Below, in pieces: positions 42,970-51,236 of a DNA stretch of 64,000 nt (position 1 is its first letter; each line of letters opens with the position of its first letter). Both the position numbers and the translations under genes were made by a program. The stretch spans positions 197,268 to 261,267 of the forward strand of contig JAPLDJ010000012.1 of NCBI GenBank assembly GCA_026391805.1, in the 5' to 3' direction. The notes beneath the pieces are model-generated. The model searched no databases, was not told the origin of the DNA, and worked only from the letters and a program-made list of their open reading frames with translations. Origin of the DNA: Bacteroidota bacterium (GTDB lineage Bacteria; Bacteroidota; Bacteroidia; Bacteroidales; FEN-979).

Positions 42970-44115
42970 ATGACAGCAAAGAAAAAAGGCAAAGGACATC
43001 CATTTTTCCGGCGGCTGATGCTGGTCATCAACATCCTGGCTGTGGCTGCGCTGCTCTGCGCCTATGCAGCCGCTTACATCAGTCCTGCCCGCTACTGGTT
43101 CTTTGCCTTCTGCGGGCTCGCTTATCCCTACATCCTTCTTTTAAATTTATTCTTCATCCTGCTCTGGCTCCTGTCCTGGAAAAAGTTCATCTTTATCTCT
43201 ATCCTTGCTGTTTTACTGGGATATAACCAGCTTCTTTCAATGGTTCAATACCGGAAGCAGGATGCCCAGGGTCATCCGCAGGGAGCGCTGAAGATCCTCT
43301 CCTACAATGTTCACAGCCTCTACGAAATCCAGAAGACAGGTAAAAAAGGTATGATGCTGTCAAAGGTCACCGATTTCCTGATCCAGCAGAAACCGGATAT
43401 CCTCTGCATCCAGGAATTTTACCTTCGGAGCGAAGACAGCCTGAAGGTGTTGCAGAAATTTACCGGGGGACTGAATGCATCACATTATTTCCTGAAAAAT
43501 TACAGGGACATGAGCGGAAGAAAAAGGATCTTCGCCCTGGCCACTTTTTCACGCTATCCCATTTCAGGAGTCGGAACCCTCCGGCTGAAGGACCGCAATA
43601 CCTTTGCAACCTATACGGATCTGATCATCGGTAACGAAACCGTCAGGGTCTATAACATCCACCTGGAATCGATCCGCTTCGGGAAGGATGATTATTCTTT
43701 CTATGCCCAGCTGACCGACCAGAACAGTGAACAGGATGACAAATTCAGCCTGAAGAGCGGCTCCTTCAAAATCTTTTCAAAATTAAGGAAGGCCTTTGTC
43801 ATCCGTGCCAACCAAGTGGATCTCCTGAAAAAGGACATCGCCAATTCACCGTATCCTGTCATTATTTGCGGAGACTTCAATGATACGCCGGCCTCCTATA
43901 CGTATCATGAGATGACCCGGGGAATGCATGATTCGTTCCGCAGGGCGGGTAGCGGCATCTTTGGTAATACTTATACCGGGAATTTTCCTTCGTTCAGGAT
44001 CGATTACATCCTCTATGACGATGCCTTTACAGCTTTCAATTACAGCAAGATCAATGTAAATCTTTCTGATCATTACCCCGTTCAGGTGTTCCTGAAACGA
44101 TCCGTGAAAGAATAA
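42970..44115 (+). CDS. Membrane-anchored endonuclease/exonuclease/phosphatase (EEP) family protein
   Basis: 381 residues. Three N-terminal membrane spans (about 15-100) precede an EEP domain: SYNVHSL (catalytic Asn), CIQEFYL (metal Glu), YNIHLESI, ICGDFNDTP (Asp and Asn) and SDHYPVQ (catalytic His). The full catalytic set is present. Substrates in this superfamily range from DNA to phosphodiesters and inositol phosphates; membrane-anchored Bacteroidota members are of unknown specificity. It is the fourth gene of the mutL operon, ten bases ahead of uvrB. Confidence 0.85.
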   Translation: MTAKKKGKGHPFFRRLMLVINILAVAALLCAYAAAYISPARYWFFAFCGLAYPYILLLNLFFILLWLLSWKKFIFISILAVLLGYNQLLSMVQYRKQDAQGHPQGALKILSYNVHSLYEIQKTGKKGMMLSKVTDFLIQQKPDILCIQEFYLRSEDSLKVLQKFTGGLNASHYFLKNYRDMSGRKRIFALATFSRYPISGVGTLRLKDRNTFATYTDLIIGNETVRVYNIHLESIRFGKDDYSFYAQLTDQNSEQDDKFSLKSGSFKIFSKLRKAFVIRANQVDLLKKDIANSPYPVIICGDFNDTPASYTYHEMTRGMHDSFRRAGSGIFGNTYTGNFPSFRIDYILYDDAFTAFNYSKINVNLSDHYPVQVFLKRSVKE

Positions 44116-44124
44116 ACGTTTCAG

Positions 44125-46155
44125 ATGGAACTGCGCCTTACGTCCGATTTTCTGCCCACCGGCGACCAGCCGGAAGCCATCCGTCAGCTCGTTGAAGGTG
44201 TTGATCGCGGCGATCCTGCTCAGGTCCTGGTCGGGGTGACAGGCTCCGGCAAAACCTTCACCATTGCGAATGTGCTTCAGCAGGTCCAGCGGCCGGCCCT
44301 GGTGCTGAGCCACAACAAAACTCTGGCAGCACAGCTTTACGGGGAATTCAAACAGTTCTTCCCGGAAAATGCCGTCGAATTCTTTGTATCCTATTATGAT
44401 TATTACCAGCCGGAAGCTTACATCCCGGTGACAAACACCTACATCGAGAAGGACCTTTCGATCAATGAAGAAATTGAAAAGCTCAGGCTCAGCGCCTCTT
44501 CCTCCCTGTTATCGGGAAGGCGGGATGTGATCGTGGTATCTTCGGTCTCCTGCATCTATGGCATCGGCAACCCGGATGATTTTTCTCAAAACATAATAAA
44601 GATCCGCACCGGCGAGCGCATCAGCAGGAACAAGCTGCTGCATGCCCTTGTTGACAGCCTTTATTCCCGGACAGAGACAGAATTTACCCGCGGAAGGTTC
44701 AGGGTGAAAGGCGATACGGTTGATGTCTTCCCGGCTTACCTCGATTATGCCTTCCGCATCATCTTCCTGGGCGATGAGATCGAATCGATCGAGTCAATCG
44801 ATCCTTTGAACGGCCTGCGGATTGAAACCACGGTCTCCCTCTCGATTTATCCTGCAAACATCTTCGTCACCTCGAAAGAGAAGATGAAAACGGCCATCTA
44901 TGATATCCAGGATGACATGCAGAAGCAGGTTTCCTTTTTCCGTGAGATCGGGAAGGAATATGAAGCAAAAAGGCTGGAAGAGCGGGTCAGTTATGACATT
45001 GAGATGATGCGGGAGCTCGGCTATTGTTCCGGCATCGAGAATTATTCACGGTATTTTGACGGCCGTGCTTCGGGTTCACGTCCCTTCTGCCTGCTCGATT
45101 ATTTCCCTGACGATTACCTGATGATCATTGATGAGAGCCATGTTACGGTTCCGCAGATCCGCGCCATGTATGGCGGCGACCGCTCACGGAAACACAACCT
45201 TGTGGAATACGGGTTCCGGCTTCCCTCCTGCATGGATAACCGTCCCCTGAAATTCGACGAATTCGAGGTGATGGTCAGCCAGGCCCTGTTTGTGAGTGCA
45301 ACACCGGCCGATTACGAACTGTCGAAATGCCAGGGAGTGGTCGTGGAGCAGGTAATACGTCCTACCGGCCTGCTGGATCCGATCGTAGAGATCAGGCCCA
45401 GCCTGAACCAGATCGATGACCTGATGGATGAAATCGATCAGCGGGTTAAAAAGAATGAAAGGACGCTCGTCACAACGCTTACAAAAAGGATGGCCGAAGA
45501 GCTGGCCGGCTATTTCGCGCGCATGGAGGTGAAGTGCCGGTACATCCATTCCGACGTGGATACGATCGAACGTGTTGAGATCCTCCGCGACCTGCGCATG
45601 GGAGTATTTGATGTGCTCGTGGGTGTGAACCTGCTCCGCGAAGGCCTTGACCTGCCGGAGGTATCGCTGGTTGCCATCCTGGATGCCGACAAGGAAGGGT
45701 TTCTCCGGTCGGAACGGTCACTCACGCAGACAGCAGGAAGGGCTGCACGGAACATCAACAGCAAGGTGATCATGTATGCCGACAAGACCACGGATTCGAT
45801 GCAGCGGATGATCAATGAAACCAACCGCCGGAGGGAGAAACAGATGAATTATAATCTCGCAAATAACATCACACCCACTCAGATCGTCAAGTCCCTGGGC
45901 GAGATCCTTGGGCAAACAACGGTTGTTGATTCGAAAGGTAAAACGCCTTCTGTTTACATCGAAAAGGATACAATCGATGTTGCAGCCGATCCGGTCATCC
46001 GCTACATGACAAAAGAAAAACTCCAGAAGCTTGTTGCCAAAACCCGGAAATCCATGGAAGCTGCCGTTAAGGAGCTGGATTTTCTGGAGGCTGCCAGGTT
46101 CAGAGACGAGCTCTTTGCCCTGGATAAGCTGCTGGAGTCTAAAAAAGATTCCTGA
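44125..46155 (+). CDS. uvrB: Excinuclease ABC subunit B
   Basis: 676 residues, full length. Walker A is GVTGSGKTFT, the DNA-inserting beta-hairpin is YYDYYQPEAYIP, the helicase Walker B is IIDESHVT, and motif VI is QTAGRAARN. A UVR motif for UvrC binding ends the protein (AAVKELDFLEAARFRDEL). UvrB verifies lesions in nucleotide excision repair. It lies nine bases after the EEP gene in the mutL operon and converges with an FKBP gene three bases away. Confidence 0.97.
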   Translation: MELRLTSDFLPTGDQPEAIRQLVEGVDRGDPAQVLVGVTGSGKTFTIANVLQQVQRPALVLSHNKTLAAQLYGEFKQFFPENAVEFFVSYYDYYQPEAYIPVTNTYIEKDLSINEEIEKLRLSASSSLLSGRRDVIVVSSVSCIYGIGNPDDFSQNIIKIRTGERISRNKLLHALVDSLYSRTETEFTRGRFRVKGDTVDVFPAYLDYAFRIIFLGDEIESIESIDPLNGLRIETTVSLSIYPANIFVTSKEKMKTAIYDIQDDMQKQVSFFREIGKEYEAKRLEERVSYDIEMMRELGYCSGIENYSRYFDGRASGSRPFCLLDYFPDDYLMIIDESHVTVPQIRAMYGGDRSRKHNLVEYGFRLPSCMDNRPLKFDEFEVMVSQALFVSATPADYELSKCQGVVVEQVIRPTGLLDPIVEIRPSLNQIDDLMDEIDQRVKKNERTLVTTLTKRMAEELAGYFARMEVKCRYIHSDVDTIERVEILRDLRMGVFDVLVGVNLLREGLDLPEVSLVAILDADKEGFLRSERSLTQTAGRAARNINSKVIMYADKTTDSMQRMINETNRRREKQMNYNLANNITPTQIVKSLGEILGQTTVVDSKGKTPSVYIEKDTIDVAADPVIRYMTKEKLQKLVAKTRKSMEAAVKELDFLEAARFRDELFALDKLLESKKDS

Positions 46156-46158
46156 GAA

Positions 46159-47454
46159 TTATTTTACATCCACCACTTCAAGGTCAAATACCAGCGGTGA
46201 GAATGCAGGGATGGTGCCCATATCCTGCTCGCCGTAAGCAATTGAAGACGGACAAATGATGATGGCCTTGCTACCTTTGGACATCAGTTGAAGCGCTTCA
46301 TCCCATGCCTTGATCACATTGCCTTTACCGACCTCCACTTCATAGGGTTTGCCGCCCTTGTCGCGTGAAGAATCAAATTTTGTCCCGTTGAGCAGTGTGC
46401 CTGTATAATGAACACTTGCTTTGTTGCCGACTTTAACCTTTGGTCCGGTTCCTTTTACCTTCTCAATATAATAGAGTCCGCTGGCGGTCGGTTTTACAGT
46501 GATTTTATTGTCTTTAAGATATTTCTGCAGGGCTACTCCTTCGGCCTTCCTGGCATTGGCTTTCTTCTCTTCTTTCTTCTTCTGTTCGGCCTTCTGCTGC
46601 TTTTCATAATCAGCCTTTGATTTTACATCCACTACCAGGACATCATAGATGATCGTTGTGTAGGGCGGAATATCCCTGTATCCGCGCTCGCCGAAAGCAA
46701 TTTCCGAAGGAAGGATCAGGCGGGCCTTACTACCCTTTTTCATCATCTTGATCCCTTCCAGGAATCCAGACATATCCGGACGTTTTCCGTAAACGAATTT
46801 CATGCTGTCCTGGGCGAATACCTGTTTTCCGTTCAGCATGGAGATCTTGACATTATAAACAACCTGGCAACCTGAATCAATCGCCATTCCTTTACCGGCA
46901 ACCTCTTCCACATAATAAAGACCTGTCGGGGAAGGTGGTACGGTAATCTTATTATCTGCGATGAATTTCCGGAGGGCTTCCTTTTCCTTCTTCATCATAG
47001 CCTCCGGTGCTTCCACTGCAATCATCTGAATGCTGAAACGGGCCACGCTGTTCGAGTCAACATACGCGGGACGTGAACCCTGGCGGAATGTTTTCTTGAA
47101 GAGGGAATCTGCACTTACAATGAACTCACCACTGTCGCCCGGTGATAACATCCGCATACCCTCATAAATATCTCCTTTATAATCAGAGGCAGGAAGCTGC
47201 ATGCGCAGCGGACCTTGCTGGGTCTTCTTGCTGTCGATAAAGACACTGTCTTTCCCTTTATATTTGACAACCAATTGGTAATTCATCGTTATCCAATCCT
47301 TGTCCTTTGGTTTTACCGTGTCCTTGCTGACCTTATACAATTTGTAATAAAGGCCTGAATCCGACTTTGTGAACCCTGGATACTTTGAAGTACAGGCTGC
47401 AGCGATTGCAACCATCATTACCAAAGCCGCCAGTTTAAAAAATGATTTTTTCAT
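46159..47454 (-). CDS. Lipoprotein with three FKBP-type peptidyl-prolyl isomerase domains
   Basis: 431 residues. The lipobox is IAAACTS (Cys near 21). Three FKBP-like domains follow: a divergent one (about 30-150), a second ending SEIAFGERGYRDIPPYTTIIYDVLVVDV, and a third, closest to canonical FKBP (VKVGNKASVHYTGTLLNGTKFDSSRDKGGKP and SSIAYGEQDMGTIPAFSPLVFDLEVVDV). A Lys/Glu-rich linker (about 285-310) joins the last two. It should help protein folding at the outer or inner membrane facing the periplasm. It is the last gene of a minus-strand operon with nrnA. Confidence 0.9.
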   Translation of the reverse strand: MKKSFFKLAALVMMVAIAAACTSKYPGFTKSDSGLYYKLYKVSKDTVKPKDKDWITMNYQLVVKYKGKDSVFIDSKKTQQGPLRMQLPASDYKGDIYEGMRMLSPGDSGEFIVSADSLFKKTFRQGSRPAYVDSNSVARFSIQMIAVEAPEAMMKKEKEALRKFIADNKITVPPSPTGLYYVEEVAGKGMAIDSGCQVVYNVKISMLNGKQVFAQDSMKFVYGKRPDMSGFLEGIKMMKKGSKARLILPSEIAFGERGYRDIPPYTTIIYDVLVVDVKSKADYEKQQKAEQKKKEEKKANARKAEGVALQKYLKDNKITVKPTASGLYYIEKVKGTGPKVKVGNKASVHYTGTLLNGTKFDSSRDKGGKPYEVEVGKGNVIKAWDEALQLMSKGSKAIIICPSSIAYGEQDMGTIPAFSPLVFDLEVVDVK

Positions 47455-47478
47455 AATTCAATGATTGTTTTGTTTAGA

Positions 47479-48027
47479 TTATTTTAAAGTTACCAGTTCG
47501 ATATCATACACAAGCGTAGCATTTTGCGGAATCCTGTTCTGATCGCCCAGCAATCCGAAAGCGAGGTGCGAAGGTACAATAAATTTCACTCGGTCACCCA
47601 CCCGCATCAACAAAATTCCTTCTTCCAGACCACTTTCCACACCTCCGTAACCGATCTTGAATTCTTTCATTCCGTCCTGGTCGGAACTATAGCAAAGATT
47701 CCCGTTCAGCAGGCGGAGTGTGTAACGAAGGCCTGCAATCTTGTTCTTTTCTGTCTTTTGACCGTTGCCTTTCTTTATGAACATATAACGAAGGCCGGTC
47801 GGGGTCTTATTCATCTTCCAGCCATAACGGGCAATAAAATCCTCAATCTGCTGCTCCTCGGTAAGGACAACTCCCCTGTTGTAGTTTACAAGGCTGTCGT
47901 CAAGCATGCTCAGGTGACGTGTGGATTGCGCCGGCCGGGGCTCATTGCCACACGAGCCCAGGAAGACCGGGATCGCAATGAGAAGCGAAGCCTTGAAACA
48001 AAGAATAAAGTTCCTGGAAGCGGTCAT
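47479..48027 (-). CDS. FKBP-type peptidyl-prolyl isomerase lipoprotein (GldI-like)
   Basis: 182 residues from ATG 48027, whose first base is the last base of the upstream stop. The signal peptide ends in a lipobox, FLGSCGN. One FKBP domain occupies the C-terminal part (GLRYTLRLLNGNLCYSS and PSHLAFGLLGDQNRIPQNATLVYDIELV). The layout is that of GldI-type lipoproteins, needed for gliding in some flavobacteria, but many non-gliding Bacteroidota carry such proteins. It sits between nrnA and the triple-domain FKBP gene. Confidence 0.85.
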   Translation of the reverse strand: MTASRNFILCFKASLLIAIPVFLGSCGNEPRPAQSTRHLSMLDDSLVNYNRGVVLTEEQQIEDFIARYGWKMNKTPTGLRYMFIKKGNGQKTEKNKIAGLRYTLRLLNGNLCYSSDQDGMKEFKIGYGGVESGLEEGILLMRVGDRVKFIVPSHLAFGLLGDQNRIPQNATLVYDIELVTLK

Positions 48028-49046
48028 CAATAAACGGATTCTAATTTTTCGCGGTATTCGGGCAGCATTTCGACGAAGATCCTGACGGTTTCTTCCAGCG
48101 AATGGTAGCTGTTTGCTCCGGCTGCATTAACATGGCCGCCCCCGTCGAAATATTTCCTCGCAATTTCATTTACAGAAAAATTTCCTTTTGACCGAAGCGA
48201 AACCCTCACCACACCATCCCGTTCGGAGAAGAGCGCGGCAAGGTTGATGCCGGCGATGGAAAGAGCATAGTTTACAATGTCTTCGGTATCGCCCACCTGG
48301 TAATTGAACCTGGTCAGGTCGTCGGATGAAAGGGCAATGTATGCAGCATGGAACTCCTGGTGCACAAAGAGCTTTTCGCTGATCGAAAAACCGAGCAACC
48401 GCAGCCGGCTTTCCGAGTATGTGTCATAAACAAGGCGGTGGATGTGCTCTCCATCAATGCCGCGCCGGTACAGATCGGCTGTGATAAGGTAGGTTTTCTC
48501 ATAATTACACGAATAGCTGAAAGAGCCGGTATCCGTGATAATCCCGGTATAGATGCAGGAAGCGATATCCCGGTCGATCAGATCAACATCGCCGCAGGCT
48601 GCGATGAAATCGTAAATAAGTTCGCAGGTCGAAGAGGTCTCGATGACCGAGACTTTGTGGTCGAAATCATCTGCAGGTTCCCGGTGATGGTCGATCAGTA
48701 TCTTTTTGGCCGTTGCTGCACGAACCACTGATTCCATTTTGTTCAACCGGTGCAGCCCGTTATAATCCACGCTGAATATCAGCTCCGCCCCGCTGATGGC
48801 CTGCTGACAAAGCTCAGGCTGCTCACGGAATACGAGGATGTTTTCATGAAATGGCATCCATTTCAGAAATTCAGGATCCTGATCGGGGATAACAACAGCA
48901 ACCTCATGACCTTTTTTCGATAAATAGCCAAACAGGGCAAGACTTGCCCCTATGGCATCGCCGTCGGGGTTGGTATGGGTGGTGATCAGGATCTTGCACG
49001 GGGTGGCAAGAAGGGCTATAATTTCTTTTATATCAGATCGTTGCAA
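48027..49046 (-). CDS. nrnA: DHH-family phosphoesterase, oligoribonuclease/pAp phosphatase NrnA
   Basis: 339 residues. DHH-domain motifs are HTNPDGDAIGASL, VDYNGLHR and IDHHREPADDF; the DHHA1 domain ends in FDGGGHVNAAG. NrnA degrades short RNA and dephosphorylates 3'-phosphoadenosine-5'-phosphate. The latter is the by-product of PAPS-using sulfotransferases such as that at 32509, a functional connection though not a genetic one. It is the first gene of the minus-strand FKBP operon and diverges from ndk. Confidence 0.88.
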   Translation of the reverse strand: MQRSDIKEIIALLATPCKILITTHTNPDGDAIGASLALFGYLSKKGHEVAVVIPDQDPEFLKWMPFHENILVFREQPELCQQAISGAELIFSVDYNGLHRLNKMESVVRAATAKKILIDHHREPADDFDHKVSVIETSSTCELIYDFIAACGDVDLIDRDIASCIYTGIITDTGSFSYSCNYEKTYLITADLYRRGIDGEHIHRLVYDTYSESRLRLLGFSISEKLFVHQEFHAAYIALSSDDLTRFNYQVGDTEDIVNYALSIAGINLAALFSERDGVVRVSLRSKGNFSVNEIARKYFDGGGHVNAAGANSYHSLEETVRIFVEMLPEYREKLESVY

Positions 49047-49138
49047 AGAATGTGGGTTTCAAGTGAAGCTGCAAAGTTAAAGAATTCAAATCGATTTCGT
49101 AATTTTGCCGCCTCAGAAATAAAATTAAAACTATTCGC

Positions 49139-49558
49139 ATGTCGGGAAACAGAACTTTTACGATGATAAAGCCCAGCACGGTCAGCGACGGTGTTGCAGG
49201 AGCTATCCTTGCCAGGATACAGGAAGCCGGGTTCAGGATCGTTGCATTGAAGCTTACGCAATTATCACTGCACCAGGCAGGTATCTTCTACCTGGTTCAC
49301 AGGGAGCGGCCGTTTTATCATGATCTTATTGCCTTTATGTCGTCCGGGCCGGTTGTGGCTGTTATCCTTGAAAAGGAGAATGCCGTTGAGGATTTCCGCA
49401 CTCTGATCGGCGCTACTGATCCCGCTAAAGCAGCTGAAGGGACCATCCGTAAACTTTTTGCAAAGAATCTGCAGGAAAATGCCATACACGGATCTGACAG
49501 CGATGAAAATGCGATGATTGAGGGGAGTTTCTTCTTCTCAGGACTGGAACAGTTTTAG
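49139..49558 (+). CDS. ndk: Nucleoside diphosphate kinase
   Basis: 139 residues with the phospho-accepting His117 in ENAIHGSDS and the N-terminal [10 protein letters not shown] with the conserved Lys. It balances NTP pools. A TAATTTTG promoter -7 box lies at 49100-49107; a clear TTTG partner is not visible. Its stop overlaps that of the converging XRE regulator gene by four bases. Confidence 0.95.
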   Translation: MSGNRTFTMIKPSTVSDGVAGAILARIQEAGFRIVALKLTQLSLHQAGIFYLVHRERPFYHDLIAFMSSGPVVAVILEKENAVEDFRTLIGATDPAKAAEGTIRKLFAKNLQENAIHGSDSDENAMIEGSFFFSGLEQF

Positions 49559-49971
49559 GCATCCTGCCCGGGATAGTATTCCCGGAATGTCTTATCCCTG
49601 TATAAGTAAACAACCTTTTCGACAGGGTTTTCTGCCGTATCCGTTGGTCTTTTCCGAACAATTGGCCTGACAGGTTCTGGTTTCACGGGATCTTCCTGTT
49701 TCTCTTCTGCCTTATCCTTGATTTGTTCCTGTGGACCGGGAATGACCTTTACGGGATTTCCACCGGCCAGCATCTCACCATTTCCTGTCAGCAACCATGA
49801 AGGATCGACCTCCGGGAAGCGTGCAAGTATCTTTTGAATAAATTCCAGGCTGGGTTTGTTCCTTCCCGAAATCAGATGAGAAATACCTGACCGCTGGACA
49901 CCGATCGCTTCCGCAAAACGGGAAGGGGACATCTGGAAATAATTCAAAATGGCAAGGATCCGGTCGAGCAT
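49555..49971 (-). CDS. XRE-type helix-turn-helix transcriptional regulator
   Basis: 138 residues from ATG 49971; the longer frame to 50046 contains a run of Phe and Val without sense for a regulator. The N-terminal HTH is clear ([36 protein letters not shown] taken as two helices plus turn, residues 14-49). The rest is a Pro/Lys/Glu-rich linker and a short C-terminal tail ([19 protein letters not shown]). The upstream region carries a remarkable array of TGTTTACA sites, the first pair 51 bases before the start, suggesting auto-regulation. Confidence 0.82.
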   Translation of the reverse strand: MLDRILAILNYFQMSPSRFAEAIGVQRSGISHLISGRNKPSLEFIQKILARFPEVDPSWLLTGNGEMLAGGNPVKVIPGPQEQIKDKAEEKQEDPVKPEPVRPIVRKRPTDTAENPVEKVVYLYRDKTFREYYPGQDA

Positions 49972-50021
49972 TTTCTCAAAACTATGAATTACAAAAGTAA
50001 CAAAAAACAGTCTGAAATGAA

Positions 50022-50045
50022 TGTTTACATTGAAATTTGTGAACA
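50022..50045. promoter_or_regulatory. Inverted operator-like pair A, TGTTTACA and TGTGAACA
   Basis: TGTTTACA (50022-50029), eight bases, TGTGAACA (50038-50045). It is 51 bases upstream of the XRE regulator start on the minus strand. A single TGTTTACA occurs at 50127-50134. Confidence 0.5.
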
Positions 50046-50340
50046 AAATTTATCACTTAAAGTGTTACATCAAATAAAATTACTTATATGCTGGAATAGT
50101 GATCATTGGTAATTTTTATTAATTGTTGTTTACATCCGAAACATTCGTTGATTTACAAATTTAAAACGCTGTATTTCTGAATAATATGAATATGTCAGCA
50201 ATATATTCAGGGATAAAGGCCAGGAAAGTTAATTCCCCTCAATGCTTTAATCTATCATTTTATATTTGTTATATATCTGAATTATAACAAAATAACGTTG
50301 ATGAAGTATGAGTTTCACATGAATTTCCATCCAATTATCT

Positions 50341-50370
50341 TGTTTACTTCTGTGTATCCATGTGTAAACA
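50341..50370. promoter_or_regulatory. Inverted operator-like pair B, TGTTTACT and TGTAAACA
   Basis: TGTTTACT (50341-50348), fourteen bases, TGTAAACA (50363-50370). Same half-site word as pairs A and C with wider spacing. Confidence 0.45.
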
Positions 50371-50451
50371 TAATAGATTATAGCATTTTTTAATCATTAA
50401 TAAACAGATATATATACTAATATTTTTATGCTTATAATTGTATTCTTGCCT

Positions 50452-50476
50452 TGTTTACAAATGACAACTGTAAACA
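50452..50476. promoter_or_regulatory. Inverted operator-like pair C, TGTTTACA and TGTAAACA
   Basis: TGTTTACA (50452-50459), nine bases, TGTAAACA (50469-50476): perfect half sites facing each other. With pairs A and B and the single site it makes seven half sites within about 460 bases. Confidence 0.5.
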
Positions 50477-50715
50477 TGGATTAATTTCATTTCCAATGGG
50501 AATTTAGTTTGCTTCATCAGGATTTTTTTGAGAGGAATGCAGCTTTATCCAGGAAAGATTTGGAGCCAGTCCAGGAGGAATTTTCGAACTCAATATTCAT
50601 GTTCCTTGTTAGAAGATCCTCCCCTATCTCAGACATTTTTTTATCACACGAAGATCCACGAAGAAGACAAGAAGGTCACGAAAGGAATTCTTGCAACCTT
50701 GCTAGATTAAAGTTT

Positions 50716-51086
50716 TGGGCTAAAGCCCATTTTGTAAATCCCTGACCACCCCCGGTCTGAAGACCGGGGTAATTCAAAGATGGAGGATTATCAAAAAAAC
50801 TAATCTCACCCAACCACACCCTCTTCATTTTTAAAAAAAGAGGTTCACGTGATGAGTTTATTAAAGTTTAGGATCAATTACGCACCCAGACTGAGGTCTG
50901 TGGTAAAACGCTTAACCTACTCCAAAAAACAGTATACTGTTTTTATTTGGGGCCAACGCTATGTAAGCAACTAGATGCTTACTCCAGCCTTGAGGTCAGA
51001 GTACTTAAAAGTTTTTATAGCCATTGAATTACCCTGGCCTTTAGGCCGGGGGCAATGATAATAGAATACTTATGGACTTTAGTCCA
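50716..51086. repeat. Cluster of hairpins with shared CT-NN-AG core
   Basis: Five hairpins share a core: TGGGCT-AA-AGCCCA (50716-50729), CCCCGGTCT-GA-AGACCGGGG (50750-50769), CCAGCCT-TG-AGGTCAG type (50981-51002, imperfect), CCCTGGCCT-TT-AGGCCGGGG (51032-51051) and TGGACT-TT-AGTCCA (51073-51086). A weaker one, CAGACTGAGGTCTG, lies near 50887-50900, and GTAAGCA/TGCTTAC flank a six-base loop at 50963-50982. The base before the CT varies through G, T, C and A with matching change on the other arm. Confidence 0.65.
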
Positions 51087-51175
51087 AAACATTAAAATCC
51101 TACCACCCTTTTAAAGAAGCTCATATCAAGCCCTGGGTGCGGGACCACTTTTAGCGATAAACCCAAAATTCCAGC

Positions 51176-51206
51176 AAAAAAAAGAGACCTTATTGCTAAG
51201 GCCTCT
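51176..51206 (-). terminator. Rho-independent terminator of the subtilase gene
   Basis: On the minus strand a ten-pair stem, AGAGGCCTTA with TAAGGTCTCT (one G-T pair), closes a GCAA tetraloop and is followed by eight T. It lies 31 bases after the stop codon. Confidence 0.8.
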
Positions 51207-51236
51207 CTGGATTATGGTAAGATTGAATGGATTCCC

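Larger units (their letters stand above)
49972..51175. other. Gene-free AT-rich stretch with operator-like and hairpin repeats
   Basis: About 1.2 kb without a credible gene. The first part (to about 50480) is visibly poorer in G and C than the rest of the window and holds TGTTTACA sites. The part from 50640 holds an R1 fragment (CACGAAG words, 50646-50692) followed by hairpins with a CT-NN-AG core. A frame of 78 codons at 50509 crosses the R1 fragment and is not considered a gene. Confidence 0.75.

Noticed and set aside
50509-50745. Small gene of 78 codons
   Set aside because: It runs through a fragment of repeat R1 and a hairpin, has no family resemblance and no promoter.
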